DNA of 6,584 nucleotides from Deltaproteobacteria bacterium RBG_13_49_15 (GTDB taxonomy: Bacteria; Desulfobacterota; Desulfobacteria; Desulfobacterales; UBA2156): the NCBI GenBank assembly GCA_001797695.1, contig MGQD01000043.1:1-6584 (forward strand), read 5' to 3'. Below, piece by piece: positions 4,221 to 6,584 of the stretch; the stretch's first letter is position 1, and every line of letters begins with the position of its first letter. Below the pieces are notes generated by a model. The model was not told the origin of the DNA and searched no databases. It was given only the letters and a program-made list of their open reading frames with translations. Position numbers and translations under genes: made by a program.

Positions 4221-6558
4221 TTGCAGCCGGATCAGAGGTCGGCTCCAGTTGGGAGATCATCCGTTTTACGTATTGAAAAACGTTAAGATTGGTACACACT
4301 TCATAATATGTCTTCCGGGTCCGGCGGGCCATTTGAGCCGTAACCGGATCGATTTCGAAAACATCCCCTTCCCGAATGATCAGCCGCTGATACCTTCCAC
4401 CGGCAGTGGGAAATATACCGGTATGGATTTTGATTTTTTCTTTTTGAACCTTTGGGATTTCAACTTCGAAGGATTGAAGATTAATTTCTTTTGTTAACTT
4501 ATCGAAGGCGGCAGAGTCGAGTTCGATTCCGTTAACGTTGTATCGCTGATAGCCGTTTTCTGAAATAGAACGGGGCTCGCCTTCATGCACAGTTTGAAAC
4601 ACACATAGATTAAACGGGAATTTTGATTTGACAAAGGCATCCTTCATTTTTTTTGATGACTTTGAAAGGCGGTCGGCGAGGTTGATGGCCGGCGAGATCA
4701 TGATCCGGCGTTCGCCGTCAAAGAGGAATGTCGGGGCTTGTTCTTGAAAACAGATGGCGATCCCTATTTCAAGAATCGGAAAATGGTTTTTCTTCCCAAT
4801 TTCGTTATAGCGCTGGATAATGCCTAAAATACTTACGGCCATCCCGCATGCCCTGGCAACGGCGTACCAGTCGGTGGGAACGCCCTCTTGTTCAAAGATG
4901 CCCAGAATAACCGCATCTCCTTCGATAAATACTTTAACGGCTCCATAATCGGCGAGGAGCCGGGAAATCGGGTCGAAAAAATTGAGGCTGAAATAGGATG
5001 CCGGATTAAGCCCTTTCTGTTTCATCCGGCAGGTGATTTCCGTTGATCCCCTGACGTCGGCTTTCAGGATGACATGATTTATAATCGGTCTTTCGTCCTG
5101 AGTTTTTTCGTGGCGAAGTAAAAATTCATAAAGAGTATTGTTGGCGCTGGAAAGATTGATCGTCTTTTCATCTGAAACCAGGTTAACCCGATCCATGGCA
5201 TCTTTAAAAAACGTAGAAACATGCATATCGCAGTGGTAACGCGAAAGTCCTTTTATAAACCGGATCATGCCTGCTTTTTTTTCTTCATCCTTCATCCGTC
5301 TGAAACGATTTGCGGTTTCGTTCAGATGTTGGATTGAATAGTGGCGGCTGTAAAACTTCCCGAGCTGCTTCAATTTGCGGATAACCGTTTTTCTAGTTTG
5401 AGGGGTGACGATATAGTTAAGAATCTGGTGAGGGTGAAGTGGGGGATAGTACTCGTCCAATATGGATTGCATTTCATGGAGTCCGGCGAACCGCTCCGTT
5501 AATTTGAGCTTCTTGAAATATCGGTAGAAATAATCCAATATATTTTTTTCATCGAAAAGCTGTTTTTTAACTCTTGACATCTCGTGCAGCGGAACTTTTT
5601 GCTTTTTTAACTTTCGAAACTGCTCCACGGTGTGAACATAATTAAAAAGCAAATCAAAATTTACCGTATTTTGAACCACCCCGTCGATATTCCGATCAAA
5701 TGACGCCGCATCTTCTCGCAATACTGTTTTTAAGCTTGGATTCGATTCAAGCGGAACCTCAGGTTGCCTAACCCTGAGGAGGTCTTTGAGGATTTGCCTT
5801 AAAAGAGCTACCAGCGAAGAATATTTGTCGGTATCTTCCTCGCGTCTGCCGAAAAGGACATGGTATTCCTTTATCAGCAACAGGTCGTCGAAGGGATTAT
5901 CGGCATGCAGGAGCGGATTGACGAACTGCCGGTCAAGAGAGACGGCATCAGGCCCGAAAATTACAGCCCGTGCGGATTTAAGCTCTTCACTCCTGATTCC
6001 GGTCAGATGATTAAAGAATTCGATTCCGGTATTGCGGAGGATGACTTCTTTACTTTTTAGAACACGATTTAAGGACTCTTTTGTTTTGATCGCGTCACTC
6101 AGTTGATGATGATCGCCCATATCGTAACCTTGAAGGCCCCTTTTAATATTGCCGATCATCAGGTTGAACCGGCTTCGGAGTTCTTCTCGAACCAGCTTCA
6201 GCAACGAGATTTGGGTCAGGTATTCAATTTGCGGCTCATTGTGACGTTTTGCCTGGTGTAGGGCCTCCAGCATCATTTCGTGATGCTGCCGTCTCAGTTC
6301 GCCAACGGCTTTATTCCATACGGACGGCTTGTCTTCAGGGTACAGTGCCGGCATTTGAAATTGTCTGGCCAAAAGCTGCGACAGGACTTCATCGGCAGAT
6401 CGGCAAAAGGCAGGGCTCAGTCTGACATCAAAGCGAAAGTTATCGACGCCAACCGCCAGGCGATCCAATGGAAAATTAAAGGAATATCCTTTGAGGTGAA
6501 GGGAGTGAATCCCGTTGGGCTTGACGGTTTTTCTGAATAGGCCAAGCATGAAATCCAT
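4216..6558 (-). CDS. Divergent class III adenylate/guanylate cyclase domain protein with long unknown N-terminal region
   Basis: This 780-residue, probably cytoplasmic protein has no signal peptide or membrane helix visible. Residues about 492-640 (4639-5085) match the class III nucleotide cyclase fold: VILKADVRGSTEIT contains metal-ligand candidate Asp501, VFIEGDAVILGIF contains candidate Asp548, and AINLADRL contains Asn626 and Arg630 in the N-x3-R spacing of the catalytic Asn/Arg pair. By hand alignment the positions that usually hold adenine-selecting Lys and Asp are Phe544 and Ile619, so ATP cyclisation is not assured. Residues 1-490 are mostly helical and charged and I do not recognise them. 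Residues about 695-780 form a further unrecognised module ending near YYEVCTNLNVFQYVKRM. An in-frame TAG lies 15 bases upstream of the ATG at 6558, so the start is Met1 or Met4 (6549). Neither has a clear Shine-Dalgarno site. The gene converges on the histidine kinase gene with a 12-base gap. The product could make a cyclic nucleotide, or be a catalytically dead nucleotide sensor. Confidence 0.85.
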   Translation of the reverse strand: MDFMLGLFRKTVKPNGIHSLHLKGYSFNFPLDRLAVGVDNFRFDVRLSPAFCRSADEVLSQLLARQFQMPALYPEDKPSVWNKAVGELRRQHHEMMLEALHQAKRHNEPQIEYLTQISLLKLVREELRSRFNLMIGNIKRGLQGYDMGDHHQLSDAIKTKESLNRVLKSKEVILRNTGIEFFNHLTGIRSEELKSARAVIFGPDAVSLDRQFVNPLLHADNPFDDLLLIKEYHVLFGRREEDTDKYSSLVALLRQILKDLLRVRQPEVPLESNPSLKTVLREDAASFDRNIDGVVQNTVNFDLLFNYVHTVEQFRKLKKQKVPLHEMSRVKKQLFDEKNILDYFYRYFKKLKLTERFAGLHEMQSILDEYYPPLHPHQILNYIVTPQTRKTVIRKLKQLGKFYSRHYSIQHLNETANRFRRMKDEEKKAGMIRFIKGLSRYHCDMHVSTFFKDAMDRVNLVSDEKTINLSSANNTLYEFLLRHEKTQDERPIINHVILKADVRGSTEITCRMKQKGLNPASYFSLNFFDPISRLLADYGAVKVFIEGDAVILGIFEQEGVPTDWYAVARACGMAVSILGIIQRYNEIGKKNHFPILEIGIAICFQEQAPTFLFDGERRIMISPAINLADRLSKSSKKMKDAFVKSKFPFNLCVFQTVHEGEPRSISENGYQRYNVNGIELDSAAFDKLTKEINLQSFEVEIPKVQKEKIKIHTGIFPTAGGRYQRLIIREGDVFEIDPVTAQMARRTRKTYYEVCTNLNVFQYVKRMISQLEPTSDPAAT

Positions 6559-6584
6559 ATACCATTGGATGGCCTATTTGTCTA

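Noticed and set aside
4249..6540. Several + strand open frames of 66-86 codons inside the cyclase gene
   Set aside because: They overlap the 780-codon - strand frame, which has recognisable domain motifs throughout its C-terminal half, and their translations show no family features. They are antisense shadows.
6553..6570. Inverted repeat ATCCA/TGGAT at the start of the cyclase gene
   Set aside because: A 5-bp stem with an 8-base loop in A/T-rich sequence is within chance expectation, and only 26 upstream bases are available to judge it.
1..6584. CRISPR array, tRNA, insertion sequence or phage features
   Set aside because: No spaced repeat array, tRNA-like cloverleaf, transposase motif or terminal inverted repeats were seen. 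Nearly all the sequence is accounted for by five genes.

Overview
The window looks like chromosomal DNA of a Gram-negative anaerobe, most likely a Desulfobacterota (former deltaproteobacterial) sulfate reducer or relative. This placement is an inference. It rests on intermediate G+C (mid-40s percent by eye), strong Shine-Dalgarno sites, and protein types that I associate with that group: tandem universal stress proteins, cytidylate kinase-like proteins and soluble PAS histidine kinases with a dinucleotide-fold head. No rRNA or other phylogenetic marker is present.

Left two thirds (1-4203): four genes run on the + strand, separated by 62, 129 and 59 bases. They are a receiver-domain response regulator cut by the left edge (1-377), a two-domain universal stress protein (440-1315), a cytidylate kinase-like nucleotide kinase (1445-2062) and a large soluble sensor histidine kinase (2122-4203). 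The kinase begins with a Rossmann-type dinucleotide-binding domain, followed by two PAS domains, HisKA and HATPase_c. No promoter or T-tract terminator is evident between the genes, so they may form one transcript. The 1319-1444 gap is rich in short repeats and competing hairpins, and a perfect 7-bp hairpin covers the weak ribosome-binding site of the histidine kinase.

Right third (4216-6558): one long gene on the - strand converges on the histidine kinase gene, with only 12 bases between the two stop codons. Its 780-residue product has no visible membrane segment. It carries a divergent class III nucleotide cyclase domain near residues 492-640, a long unrecognised N-terminal region and an unrecognised C-terminal module. 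Metal-binding and transition-state residues are visible, but the usual adenine-selecting residues are not.

Working model (inference): the + strand genes form a cytoplasmic signalling and stress cassette. The kinase may read a dinucleotide or related ligand plus PAS signals and pass phosphate to a stand-alone receiver, while the stress protein and nucleotide kinase respond to energy state. The opposing cyclase-like gene may belong to a separate transcription unit. The most notable items are the Rossmann-headed kinase with its altered H-box, the divergent cyclase fusion, and the structured leaders before two of the genes.
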